From Lacrimispora sphenoides JCM 1415 (GTDB taxonomy: Bacteria; Bacillota; Clostridia; Lachnospirales; Lachnospiraceae): a DNA stretch of 64,000 nt. Position 1 is the stretch's first letter; each line of letters begins with the position of its first letter. Positions 10,201 through 17,705 of this stretch are shown piece after piece. The DNA is taken from positions 496,001-560,000 of the forward strand of contig NZ_LT630003.1 in assembly GCF_900105615.1 (NCBI RefSeq), read 5' to 3'. A program made the position numbers and the translations under genes. The notes beneath the pieces are model-generated. The model worked only from the letters and a program-made list of their open reading frames with translations, was not told the DNA's origin and made no database searches.

Positions 10201-10485
10201 TTTGCGGATAAAGGCGACTGGGTGGAATTTGAGGTATATTCAAAAGAAAAACGCACGGCTTCCCTGTCAGTCCGTTATTCTGCCGGAGTGACCGCAGGAC
10301 AGCGTTCCGTAAGGGTCAACGGGGGAAACATCAGCGCTTTGGCCCTGCCGGCTACTTCCGGCTGGGGTGCCTGGAATACCGCAGACATTCCTATTAACTT
10401 AAACAGCGGCAGAAACACGATCCGGATCTCCTATGAAGACGGAGATTTTGCCGGTATTAATCTGGACTGTATTCTGGTTAAATAA
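7246..10485 (+). CDS. ctsY: Secreted GH31 with C-terminal CBM35-like module; likely isomaltosyltransferase (cycloalternan-forming)
   Basis: Large extracellular GH31 enzyme, 1079 residues. A signal peptide ends near PAFA|LEG (about residue 25). An N-terminal beta-rich region (about 25-260) precedes the catalytic barrel, with nucleophile Asp557 in KTDGGE and acid/base Asp622 in WAGDQ. Proximal and distal beta domains follow, and a CBM35-like module fills about 955-1079 (EAEHA at its start, NLDCILVK at its end). Size and architecture match, as I recall, the CtsY alpha-isomaltosyltransferase of Bacillus globisporus and Listeria Lmo2446, which transfer isomaltosyl units to alpha-1,3 positions and cyclise them into the tetrasaccharide cycloalternan. 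The partner gene 11 bp downstream is the matching 6-glucosyltransferase candidate. The GH31 assignment is firm; the transferase specificity is inferred from architecture and neighbours. The gene symbol is tentative. Confidence 0.82.
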   Translation: MRKKLMAILLSICCILLNVSPAFALEGTWHNPYGLNDIYEIEPTERSPRNPIAGQSVRIHSTTWPVESGQTVWISYTVNGVRKADVGAGWSYNSGNNSYWEADLGSFAKGDTVEYTVHGDVNGTNAKSIGPFTFHVTDWEKVKSVSLNSYNNGTVLFDVTADTGNFSPKLALSFTDEETVRFQLSPKGNGKFATGISGYTVTDNAQKVEIDTGKLRVTVTKNPYALEVFSYEHNRVLTSNGGMGKEMSWLTDGKDVIGQFRDGYFSPFDERFYGFGEHYDGAEKRGEVVETYIYNQYQNQGSKTYLSVPFFVTSKGYGIYLNTTCYSRFDMAAADGDRYVFEADTEHVDSPLLDYYLISASTAAKVVGKYNTISGLPQELPKWAFGLWMSANEWDTQSEALEAMNQSKNNDIPATVLVLEQWSDENTFYVWNEATYTPIQGSAAFRNSDFTYGSKWPNPKAMTDTLHENGMKLVLWQIPVLKYTPYSYAQKDNDEAYMLQKGYAVSDGHGGPYRIPESGWFGNSLLLDFTNPEAVDWWMNKRSYLFDDIKIDGVKTDGGEMVWRKDTSFHDGSTDLSMRNAYPNAYIKGYNDFVKKKTGEGITFSRSGTAGVQSSGAFWAGDQTSSFSAFRDALSAGLSAGISGIPFWSWDLAGFTGNFPSAELYKRSTQMAAFAPVMQFHSEKANPSPSEERSPWNVQSRTGDSSIVPMFRKYINTRMNLLPYIFSEAQNSAKGGTPMMRAMFLDNPEDANTYDLEEQYMFGRSLLVAPVVQEGQTVKSVYLPEGEWIDFWHNALTAGGMKKDYYADVNSIPVYVKSGSILPLNLNKNYEIGGSIGNDVENYENLTFRIYPEGESTYTLSHSDRSTMTVRATENFAAGTVTVHLPSCQIPITTQVFGTRPGSVNADGQTLQEVKTLDDLIKAQSAYYYNENEKLTYIKTPSGPAKKIELNDVNKAPYEAEHASLHQVSTNTDYSGYYGEGFVDQFADKGDWVEFEVYSKEKRTASLSVRYSAGVTAGQRSVRVNGGNISALALPATSGWGAWNTADIPINLNSGRNTIRISYEDGDFAGINLDCILVK

Positions 10486-10496
10486 GGGGGAGCAGT

Positions 10497-13400
10497 ATGA
10501 AACAGAAAAAACGTTTTCTATCTTTAAGTTTAGTATTTACCTTATTGTTCACCGCTCTGTGGCCGGCCTTTGTGCCGGCCCCGGCCAGGGCGGCCGTATC
10601 TGCTTTAGGTGACGTAATTAGTACGCAGGTCAATGGAACCACACTGGTCCTCACCGTGGACAGCGGTTCCTCTCCTTCGGATAAATTAACGCTGGAAGTT
10701 TGTGACGAGGATATTCTGCGGGTGAATTACCAGCCTGATGGAGTAGTTTCCAGTGAGCGGACCCCCATGATCGATCCAGGTCTGAAATGGGATGCAAGTG
10801 CCGCCGTCATTAATACAACTTCCGATCCCATGACCATAAAGACGGACGAAATGCAGGTTGAAATTAACAAAAAGCCCTGCCGGATGACGGTGAAGAAAGC
10901 CGATGGCACGACCTTGTTTTGGGAACCTCAAAGCGGTGGAGTTTTCCACGATGGCGTTCGCTTTGTCCGCCAGGATTCCACGAACCTGTACGGAATCCAC
11001 AGCTTTGACTGTTTTGATGAAAACGGTAATCTGCTGCGAAATGACAACACCCAGGCTGCCAGGGCAGGCCAGCAGGGCAATTCTGGCGGTCCCTTCCTCT
11101 GGTCCACAGCAGGCTATGGTTTACTGGTGGATTCGGATGGCGGCTACCCCTATACCAATTCCAGGGATAAGAAAATGGAATTTTACTATGGGGGAACTCC
11201 GGTGGAAGGCCGCAGGTATGAAAAAGATAATGTAGAATATTTCATTTTGCTGGGAGAGCCAAAAGAGATTATGAAAGGCTATTCCAAAATTACAGGAACT
11301 TCCCCCATGCTCCCCAAGTGGGCGCAGGGCTTTTCCAATTTTGAGTGGGGGATCAACGAACAGGAATTGATGGAAATGATTGATACCTACCGGGCAAAAA
11401 ACATTCCCTTGGACAGCTACGCGTTTGACTATGACTGGAAGCTTTACGGACAGGACAACTATGGGGAATTTAAGTGGAATACGGGGAATTTCCCCTCTGC
11501 AGGAAGCGGTGCCTTAAAAAACACCATGGACGCAAAGGGCGTGAAAATGATCGGAATTACCAAGCCCCGGATCGTAACAAAGATTTCCGGCGGTACAACT
11601 ACCGCACAGGGACAGGAAGCGGCAAATAACGGATATTTCTATCCGGGACACAATGAATACGTGGATTATTTCTATCCTGTCACGGTACGCAGCATTGACC
11701 CTTACAAATCCGGAGAGCGGGCCTGGTGGTGGAACCACTCCATTGATGCATTTACAAAGGGGATCGTGGGCTGGTGGAATGATGAAACAGATAAGGTTTC
11801 CTCCAATGGGGCTGAGTACTGGTTCGGAAACTATAACACCTTGCATCTTGCCCAGTCTATTTATGAAGGACAGCGGGACTATTCCAAGAATAATACCCGT
11901 GTGTGGCAGACGGGCAGAAACTACTATCCAGGTACCCAGCGCTTTGCCACCAGTATATGGTCAGGAGACGTTGCCACTCAGTTTTATAAAGGTGAGCGGG
12001 TTTCCTGGGCTGCCGGCTTAAACGAACAGAAGGCTGCCCTGCTTTCTACCGTAAATAACGGACAGCCGAAATGGGGTTCAGACGGAGGGGGCTTTAATCA
12101 AAATTCAGGAACCATTGAAAACCCCAGTCCGGAGCTTTACACCCGCTGGCTCCAGTTTGAATCCGTTGTGCCTGTGTTCCGGGTGCACGGAAACTTAAAC
12201 CAACAGCGCCAGCCCTGGTATTACGGCTATACGGCAGAGGAAAATGTAAAAGCAGCCATTCACTTGCGCTACTCCCTGATGCCTTATTTCTATGCCTATG
12301 AAAGAGAGGCTTACGAAAGCGGCTTGGGCCTGGTGCGTCCTCTGCTGTTTGATTATCCTCAGGACGACAAGGTAAAGGATTACTCGGACGCATGGATGCT
12401 GGGAGACTGGCTTCTTGCGGCTCCGGTTACGGAGCGGGGGCAGTCCTGCAAATGGATTTACCTCCCAGAGGGAAACTGGATTGACTACAACAGGGGAACC
12501 GCATATAACGGTGGAGAATATATTCCTTACAGCCTGGACACCCAGTCCTGGTCCGACCTGCCACTCTTTGTGAAGGAAGGGGCCATAATCCCCTCACAGG
12601 ATGTAGAGGATTACGTAGGTCAGAAGGAAACGGAACGCATTTTTGTAGACATTTTCCCTTCATCCCAGAAGACGGAGTTTCAATATTATGACGATGATGG
12701 CATTACCTATGATTACGAAAACGGAACGTATTTCTCTCAGACCATATCCGGTCAGAAAAGTTCCGGACAGGTTAACGTCGGCATATCGGCCAAATCCGGA
12801 AGCTACAAAAACGGTGTGGATTACTATTACCTGGCTGTTCATGGCAGCGCCGCCGGACAGGTGAAGAAAAATGCCTCCCAGTTACAGGAATACACCGACT
12901 TAAATGCCCTATTTGCCGCAAACGGCGGGGGATTTGCAAATTCCAGGGACATTTACGGGGAAGTTACTTATATAAAAACCCAAGCGGGCTTGTCAAATGC
13001 GGATACACTGGTGTTAACCGGTAACCCGGCAGTCACACTTTCCGATCAGAAGTACGAAGCGGAATACGCCTCCCTTTCCGGTAAAACAGTGGCCGGCCAG
13101 CCCCAGGTGGGCAGGGACCATACAGGATTTTCCGGCACTGGTTTTGTGAACGGTATGGAAACAGAGCAGGCGGCAGTGACTTTCTATGCAAAAACCGCAA
13201 ATCCGGGGGATTATGAGGTAACCTTGCGCTGTTCCAACGGTGCAAAGACCGCAAAAACCTTATCCGCATACGTTAACGGCACATACAGCGGCCAGGCGGA
13301 CATCGCTTCTACCGGAAACTGGGATTCCTGGGGAGATGTGAAAATACTCCTTCCCCTCACCGCGGGCAGTAACAGCATCACGTTCAAATACGATCCGAAG

Positions 13401-14327
13401 GCAGGGGATACAGGTTTTGTAAATATTGATTATCTGTCGGTTCCCTTTGAACCGGAACGCATGGTAATAGAAGCGGAGAATGCTCCTCTTTACGGGACTG
13501 CAAAAACGAACCAGGATCATTGGTTCTACAGCGGCAGCGGTTTTGTGGATACCATGGTTTCACAGAATGCGGAAGTAGCCTTTGAGGTCGATATGGAACA
13601 AGGCGGAGCCTATACCGCAGATTTCCGCTACAGCAACGGAAACCAAAGCACGAAGGATTTAAACTTATATGTAAATGGAAGTTATGCAGGCAATCTGCAA
13701 TTTGCCGCTTCAGGCGGAAATTGGAACATCTGGAAGACCGTGAGCACCAATCTGGCGCTTTCAAAGGGAAGAAACCGGATTTCCCTTCGCTACGACGCGG
13801 GCAATTCCGGCAACATTAACCTTGACAAATTGACCCTGTCTGGTGCCGGTTCCGGTACTTATCGGGAAAACCTTTTGGACAATGGGGATTTCGAGCGTTC
13901 CACTTCCTTTAATTCCAACTGGACAGAGTGGCATCCCAGCGGCCAGGGGTTAGCTTACGGCATTGATTCCGGTTCCGGCACAAATAAGCCGGAATCTCCG
14001 GTGGAAGGCGACAAGCGGGCGTATTTCTACCATGCAGCCGCTTATGAGCAAAGCATTCATCAGGGGCTTAACGTGGAAAACGGAAGCTACCGGGTGGAAG
14101 CCTTTGTAAAGGTGGTAAATACTTCTCCGGGAGTTAGCCGCATGGAGATCACAAACTACGGCGGCAATGCGGTTTACGTGGATATGCCAAAGTCGGGAAG
14201 CGGGTGGCACAAAATAGAGGCGGACAATGTATTGGTCACAAATGGTACCATTGACGTTGGATTCTATTGTTCTTCCAGCGGTGGGACCACGGTACATATT
14301 GATGATGTGAGATTGTATAGGAATTAA
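10497..14327 (+). CDS. ctsZ: Secreted multimodular GH31, likely 6-alpha-glucosyltransferase, with two CBM35-like modules
   Basis: Extracellular enzyme of 1276 residues. A signal peptide ends near ARA|AVS (about residue 33). The GH31 catalytic domain carries the nucleophile Asp429 in WWNDE and the acid/base Asp491 in WSGD, a motif variant different from the neighbour's KTDGGE. C-terminal modules: CBM35-like at about 851-980 and 988-1114 (both open with an EAE motif), then a jelly-roll carbohydrate-binding domain at about 1121-1276 starting NLLDNGDFE. Size and layout resemble CtsZ/Lmo2444-type enzymes (from memory), which transfer glucose from maltodextrin ends to 6-OH and create the isomaltosyl ends used by the partner enzyme. 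GGGGGAG precedes the ATG. The gene ends the operon, before a hairpin terminator. Specificity is inferred; the gene symbol is tentative. Confidence 0.82.
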   Translation: MKQKKRFLSLSLVFTLLFTALWPAFVPAPARAAVSALGDVISTQVNGTTLVLTVDSGSSPSDKLTLEVCDEDILRVNYQPDGVVSSERTPMIDPGLKWDASAAVINTTSDPMTIKTDEMQVEINKKPCRMTVKKADGTTLFWEPQSGGVFHDGVRFVRQDSTNLYGIHSFDCFDENGNLLRNDNTQAARAGQQGNSGGPFLWSTAGYGLLVDSDGGYPYTNSRDKKMEFYYGGTPVEGRRYEKDNVEYFILLGEPKEIMKGYSKITGTSPMLPKWAQGFSNFEWGINEQELMEMIDTYRAKNIPLDSYAFDYDWKLYGQDNYGEFKWNTGNFPSAGSGALKNTMDAKGVKMIGITKPRIVTKISGGTTTAQGQEAANNGYFYPGHNEYVDYFYPVTVRSIDPYKSGERAWWWNHSIDAFTKGIVGWWNDETDKVSSNGAEYWFGNYNTLHLAQSIYEGQRDYSKNNTRVWQTGRNYYPGTQRFATSIWSGDVATQFYKGERVSWAAGLNEQKAALLSTVNNGQPKWGSDGGGFNQNSGTIENPSPELYTRWLQFESVVPVFRVHGNLNQQRQPWYYGYTAEENVKAAIHLRYSLMPYFYAYEREAYESGLGLVRPLLFDYPQDDKVKDYSDAWMLGDWLLAAPVTERGQSCKWIYLPEGNWIDYNRGTAYNGGEYIPYSLDTQSWSDLPLFVKEGAIIPSQDVEDYVGQKETERIFVDIFPSSQKTEFQYYDDDGITYDYENGTYFSQTISGQKSSGQVNVGISAKSGSYKNGVDYYYLAVHGSAAGQVKKNASQLQEYTDLNALFAANGGGFANSRDIYGEVTYIKTQAGLSNADTLVLTGNPAVTLSDQKYEAEYASLSGKTVAGQPQVGRDHTGFSGTGFVNGMETEQAAVTFYAKTANPGDYEVTLRCSNGAKTAKTLSAYVNGTYSGQADIASTGNWDSWGDVKILLPLTAGSNSITFKYDPKAGDTGFVNIDYLSVPFEPERMVIEAENAPLYGTAKTNQDHWFYSGSGFVDTMVSQNAEVAFEVDMEQGGAYTADFRYSNGNQSTKDLNLYVNGSYAGNLQFAASGGNWNIWKTVSTNLALSKGRNRISLRYDAGNSGNINLDKLTLSGAGSGTYRENLLDNGDFERSTSFNSNWTEWHPSGQGLAYGIDSGSGTNKPESPVEGDKRAYFYHAAAYEQSIHQGLNVENGSYRVEAFVKVVNTSPGVSRMEITNYGGNAVYVDMPKSGSGWHKIEADNVLVTNGTIDVGFYCSSSGGTTVHIDDVRLYRN

Positions 14328-14341
14328 CAATTTACCTGCAG

Positions 14342-14394
14342 CGGCACATGGAGAAGGTCTTGTGAAAAGTCTTCCGATGTGCCGTTGCTTTTGC
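14342..14394 (+). terminator. Terminator of the alpha-glucan operon
   Basis: CGGCACAT (14342-14349) pairs with ATGTGCCG (14377-14384); an inner GAAG/CTTC pair extends the stem, and TTGCTTTTGCTCTT follows. It sits 15 bp after the stop of the last gene of the operon. Confidence 0.7.
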
Positions 14395-14651
14395 TCTTCC
14401 AGCAGAAACGCACGGTTTATATTGAAGCGAATCGGATACGGAGATTTTTTTGATACGGTTGTTGGCTGCTATGATGAAGCAAAAGAGGAGTGGTGAAAAG
14501 TAAATGCTGATGAACAATGAATATGCACATGTTGTAACCTTACAATAAAAGCTGATATTTTTAATATGAAGAAAATAAAGGAAAAATATACTAAAATGTA
14601 AGTTGGAAATTATTCAAATAAAACAAAAAAATATATAAAACAAAAATATAA
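14395..14651. other. Intergenic stretch without a recognisable gene
   Basis: No supported gene between the terminator and the next promoter. The first 130 bp are of mixed composition with only short open frames. From about 14530 the DNA becomes strongly A/T-rich, as expected upstream of a promoter. Confidence 0.6.
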
Positions 14652-14680
14652 TTGACAAATCATACAAAAATGTGTTAAGT
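14652..14680 (+). promoter_or_regulatory. Probable sigma-A promoter of the mannoside locus
   Basis: TTGACA at 14652-14657 is a perfect -35. With 17 bp spacing the -10 would be TTAAGT at 14675-14680, a weak match; TACAAT at 14681-14686 is a better hexamer but too far. The -35 and the operator just downstream support a promoter here. Confidence 0.5.
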
Positions 14681-14685
14681 TACAA

Positions 14686-14703
14686 TTAGTTAAAGTTAAC
14701 TAA
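14686..14703. promoter_or_regulatory. 18-bp palindromic operator in front of lacI
   Basis: TTAGTTAA and TTAACTAA form a perfect 8-bp inverted repeat around AG. The site lies just downstream of the -35/-10 region and 22 bp before the LacI start codon, the expected place for autorepression by the adjacent regulator. Confidence 0.6.
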
Positions 14704-14725
14704 AGTAAAGGTTTTGGAGAAAAAG

Positions 14726-15781
14726 ATGATGAAAAAACGTAAGGTTTCCATGCAAAGTATAGCAGATGAACTGAAAATCAGTAAGGTAACGGTGTCCAAA
14801 GCTCTGAATGATAAAGAAGGAGTGGGCGAGGAATTAAAGAATAAGATTAAAGAGGCTGCTGCCAGACAGGGATATATTATGCCGGTCCAAGAGGAAACTG
14901 AACGAAAGAAGATTGGCATCATTATGAATGGCCGCTTTATCTCAGAAGGTGGCGGCGGGGCTATTTATATGCGCATGTATGAGAAAATTGTCAGAGAGCT
15001 TGGCCGCTATAATTATTCCACCATGATGCTCACACCCAGCCCTGCGACTATTTGCGATGATATTTCTATGATAAAGAACGAGAATCTTTTTAAGGGGATT
15101 CTCGTCTTGGGTCTTTTAGATCAAGAGGTACGTGAACAGGTTAAGGAAATTGATATTCCCAAGGTTTACGTGGATATCTATGACCGGACGCACCGTTCAG
15201 ATTCGGTGGTGTCCGAGAATATTTACAGTATGTACGACATGACCCGGTATCTTATCCGGATGGGTCACAGAAAGATTGGATTTGTAGGAACCATTAATTC
15301 CACTACAAGTATTACCGACCGTTATCTTGGCTTTTTGCGGGCTATGTTGGAAAAAAACATGCAGTTAAGAGACGATTGGGTAATTCCTGACCGGAGTCTG
15401 GAGGGAAAAGCTGTTGATATAGAGCTGCCAAAAGAGATGCCCACTGCTTTTATTTGTAACTGTGATGAAACGGCCTTCCGGCTGACACGAACTCTGAATA
15501 ATCATGGGTATACAGTGCCGGATGATATTTCCATAGGAAGTTTTGATGATGATATTTATGCCAAGCTGACGGATCCCCAGCTTACTACCGTAGCAGTGAA
15601 TGCTTCATTAATTGGAAAAGTATCTGTCAGGCAGATAATCGAAAACATTGAAAAACCTGATAAGAAACCCGAGACAAGACGGATTGAAGGCGAAATCATT
15701 TATCGGAATTCAGTGAAAAATCTGAATTTGGAAGATGAGGAACGAATTGAAAAGAGGGATAAGGTTGAAAACATTAAATAG
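14726..15781 (+). CDS. LacI family transcriptional regulator of the mannoside locus
   Basis: LacI/GalR repressor of about 351 residues. The DNA-binding segment is VSMQSIADELKISKVTVSKA, followed by a sugar-sensing domain ending in SIGSFDDDIYAKLTDPQLTTV. I choose the ATG at 14726 because TTTTGGAGA (14714-14720) is then a well-spaced ribosome site; a TTG at 14714 would lie inside that site, and an ATG at 14729 is equally possible. The C-terminus has an unusual charged tail. The gene overlaps the first permease of the transporter it presumably controls, and a palindromic operator stands just upstream. Confidence 0.9.
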   Translation: MMKKRKVSMQSIADELKISKVTVSKALNDKEGVGEELKNKIKEAAARQGYIMPVQEETERKKIGIIMNGRFISEGGGGAIYMRMYEKIVRELGRYNYSTMMLTPSPATICDDISMIKNENLFKGILVLGLLDQEVREQVKEIDIPKVYVDIYDRTHRSDSVVSENIYSMYDMTRYLIRMGHRKIGFVGTINSTTSITDRYLGFLRAMLEKNMQLRDDWVIPDRSLEGKAVDIELPKEMPTAFICNCDETAFRLTRTLNNHGYTVPDDISIGSFDDDIYAKLTDPQLTTVAVNASLIGKVSVRQIIENIEKPDKKPETRRIEGEIIYRNSVKNLNLEDEERIEKRDKVENIK

Positions 15782-16724
15782 TAACACAAAGGCAAAAAAG
15801 AGAAAGGCTACAAAAGGTGACTGGGAACTTACCCTGATGGCGGTGCCCACAACCGTTTGGTATATTTTGTTTTGCTTTATGCCCATGTTTGGACTTATTA
15901 TCGCTTTTAAGGATTATAAAATTCAGCCTGGGAAAGGTTTCATCTATAATGTTATCCATAGCGAATGGTCGGGATTTAAGAATTTTGAGTTTCTGATTAA
16001 ATCCAATGATTTGTATGTGATATTAAGAAACACGATTGTTTACAATCTGATTTTTATTGTTATGGGCACTGCACTTGCAGTAATACTTGCCATTATGATG
16101 AATATGCTCCATAGCAGAAAAAGATCCAAAGTCTATCAAACGCTGATGTTTTTCCCTTATTTTATGTCCTGGGTTGTTGCAGCATATTTTCTGGATGCGT
16201 TTTTAAATTATGACAACGGTCTGATTAATAATATGATGCGAGATGTAGGAAAAACGGCAAATCAGTGGTACATGAACAAAAATGTATGGCCATTTATTCT
16301 GGTTATTATGTATTTGTGGAAGAGTACAGGATATAACATGGTTATTTATTTGTCCAGTATTTCGGGAATTGACCAGACGCTCTATGAAGCGGCGGTGATT
16401 GATGGTGCAGGCAAATGGCAGCAGACCAGATATATTACGCTTCCCAGCCTAAAAAATGTAATTATTATGATGTTCATTTTGAATGTGGGCAAGATTTTCT
16501 ATTCTGATTTCGGACTTTTTTACCAGTTGTCACAGGGGGCTAAGGGCTCGATTTTCAATTCGGTTGCAACCATTGACACCTATGTGTTTAATGCATTGAA
16601 GTCAGCAACTCCAATCGGGATGACATCGGCGGCATCCTTCTTCCAGTCGGTGGCATGTTGTATTACCATTCTTGCGGCAAATGCGATTGTGAAAAAGATT
16701 GATAACGAAAGTTCAATCATTTAG
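15765..16724 (+). CDS. LplB-type sugar ABC transporter permease
   Basis: Permease of a polysaccharide-type CUT1 importer, about 319 residues. It opens with the LplB signature KGDWELTLMAVPTTVWYILF, has about six membrane segments, and carries the ATPase-docking loop YEAAVIDGAG. The frame is open to an ATG at 15735, but that codon has no properly spaced ribosome site. TTG at 15765 follows AGAGGGATAAGG and overlaps the lacI end by 17 bp, so I prefer it, with some doubt. No ATPase gene is nearby. Confidence 0.9.
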   Translation: MKTLNSNTKAKKRKATKGDWELTLMAVPTTVWYILFCFMPMFGLIIAFKDYKIQPGKGFIYNVIHSEWSGFKNFEFLIKSNDLYVILRNTIVYNLIFIVMGTALAVILAIMMNMLHSRKRSKVYQTLMFFPYFMSWVVAAYFLDAFLNYDNGLINNMMRDVGKTANQWYMNKNVWPFILVIMYLWKSTGYNMVIYLSSISGIDQTLYEAAVIDGAGKWQQTRYITLPSLKNVIIMMFILNVGKIFYSDFGLFYQLSQGAKGSIFNSVATIDTYVFNALKSATPIGMTSAASFFQSVACCITILAANAIVKKIDNESSII

Positions 16725-16738
16725 AAAGGAAAACTGAA

Positions 16739-17674
16739 ATGAGAAAAAGAGCAGTAAAAGATATGGATATGGCCGACAGCTCAACACTTAACCGCATATC
16801 ACCCGCAATCAACATCAGCTTTAACGTTCTTTTCATTCTGTTTGCGTTGATTTGTATTATCCCGGTTGTTTTTGTGTTTATTATTTCTATCTCATCTGAG
16901 CAGTCTATAAAATTGAACGGATACCGTTTCTGGCCTCAAGAGTTTTCGTTGGAATCCTACCTCTTTTTGTGGAAGGAAGGAAAGATGATCATAAGGGCAC
17001 TGGGCATATCGGCAGCAGTAACGGTGGCAGGAACAGCTTTTGGGGTTATTCTGACCACTCTTATGGGTTATGTGCTGTCAATCCGAAAATTTAAATTTAA
17101 CTCATTTTTTACCATGGTTGTATTCATTCCCATGATTTTTAATGGGGGTATGATTTCCTCTTATGTAATCAACACCCAGTTTCTACATCTGAAAAATACA
17201 CTGTGGGCGCTTATTCTGCCCCTGTGTGTCAGTTCGTTTCATGTAATTATCTGTAAAACATTTTTTAAGCTGAATATTCCGGAATCCATTGTAGAATCCG
17301 CCCAGATAGACGGAGCCAGTCATTTCACCATCTTTGCACGGATTGCATTCCCGCTGTCCAAGCCCATTGTTGCCACCATTGCATTGTTTTTGTCTTTCGC
17401 TTATTGGAATGACTGGTTTCAGTCTTCTCTGTACATAACAGATACCAAATTATTTTCCATCCAATCCTTACTGGATCATATTCAGAGAAATATGGAGATG
17501 ATGGCAAAGAACCCTTCGTTAGGTGTGACTTTACAGCAGTATATGAATAACATGCCTAAAGAAGGGGCGAGAATGGCGATGGCGATTATAATTATTGTAC
17601 CAATTGCCTGCACCTATCCGTTCTTCCAGAGATATTTTATTTCAGGACTTACGGTTGGTGCAGTGAAAGGATAG
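16739..17674 (+). CDS. LplC/YtcP-type sugar ABC transporter permease
   Basis: Partner permease, 311 residues, six predicted membrane segments, docking loop VESAQIDGAS, and the C-terminal GLTVGAVKG typical of these proteins. It starts 14 bp after the LplB-type gene behind AGAAAGGAAAACTG. The pair forms the membrane channel for the oligosaccharide bound by the following lipoprotein and used by the mannosidases. Confidence 0.92.
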   Translation: MRKRAVKDMDMADSSTLNRISPAINISFNVLFILFALICIIPVVFVFIISISSEQSIKLNGYRFWPQEFSLESYLFLWKEGKMIIRALGISAAVTVAGTAFGVILTTLMGYVLSIRKFKFNSFFTMVVFIPMIFNGGMISSYVINTQFLHLKNTLWALILPLCVSSFHVIICKTFFKLNIPESIVESAQIDGASHFTIFARIAFPLSKPIVATIALFLSFAYWNDWFQSSLYITDTKLFSIQSLLDHIQRNMEMMAKNPSLGVTLQQYMNNMPKEGARMAMAIIIIVPIACTYPFFQRYFISGLTVGAVKG

Positions 17675-17705
17675 AACTTATTCAAAAAAAGAAGGGAGAG
17701 GTATT

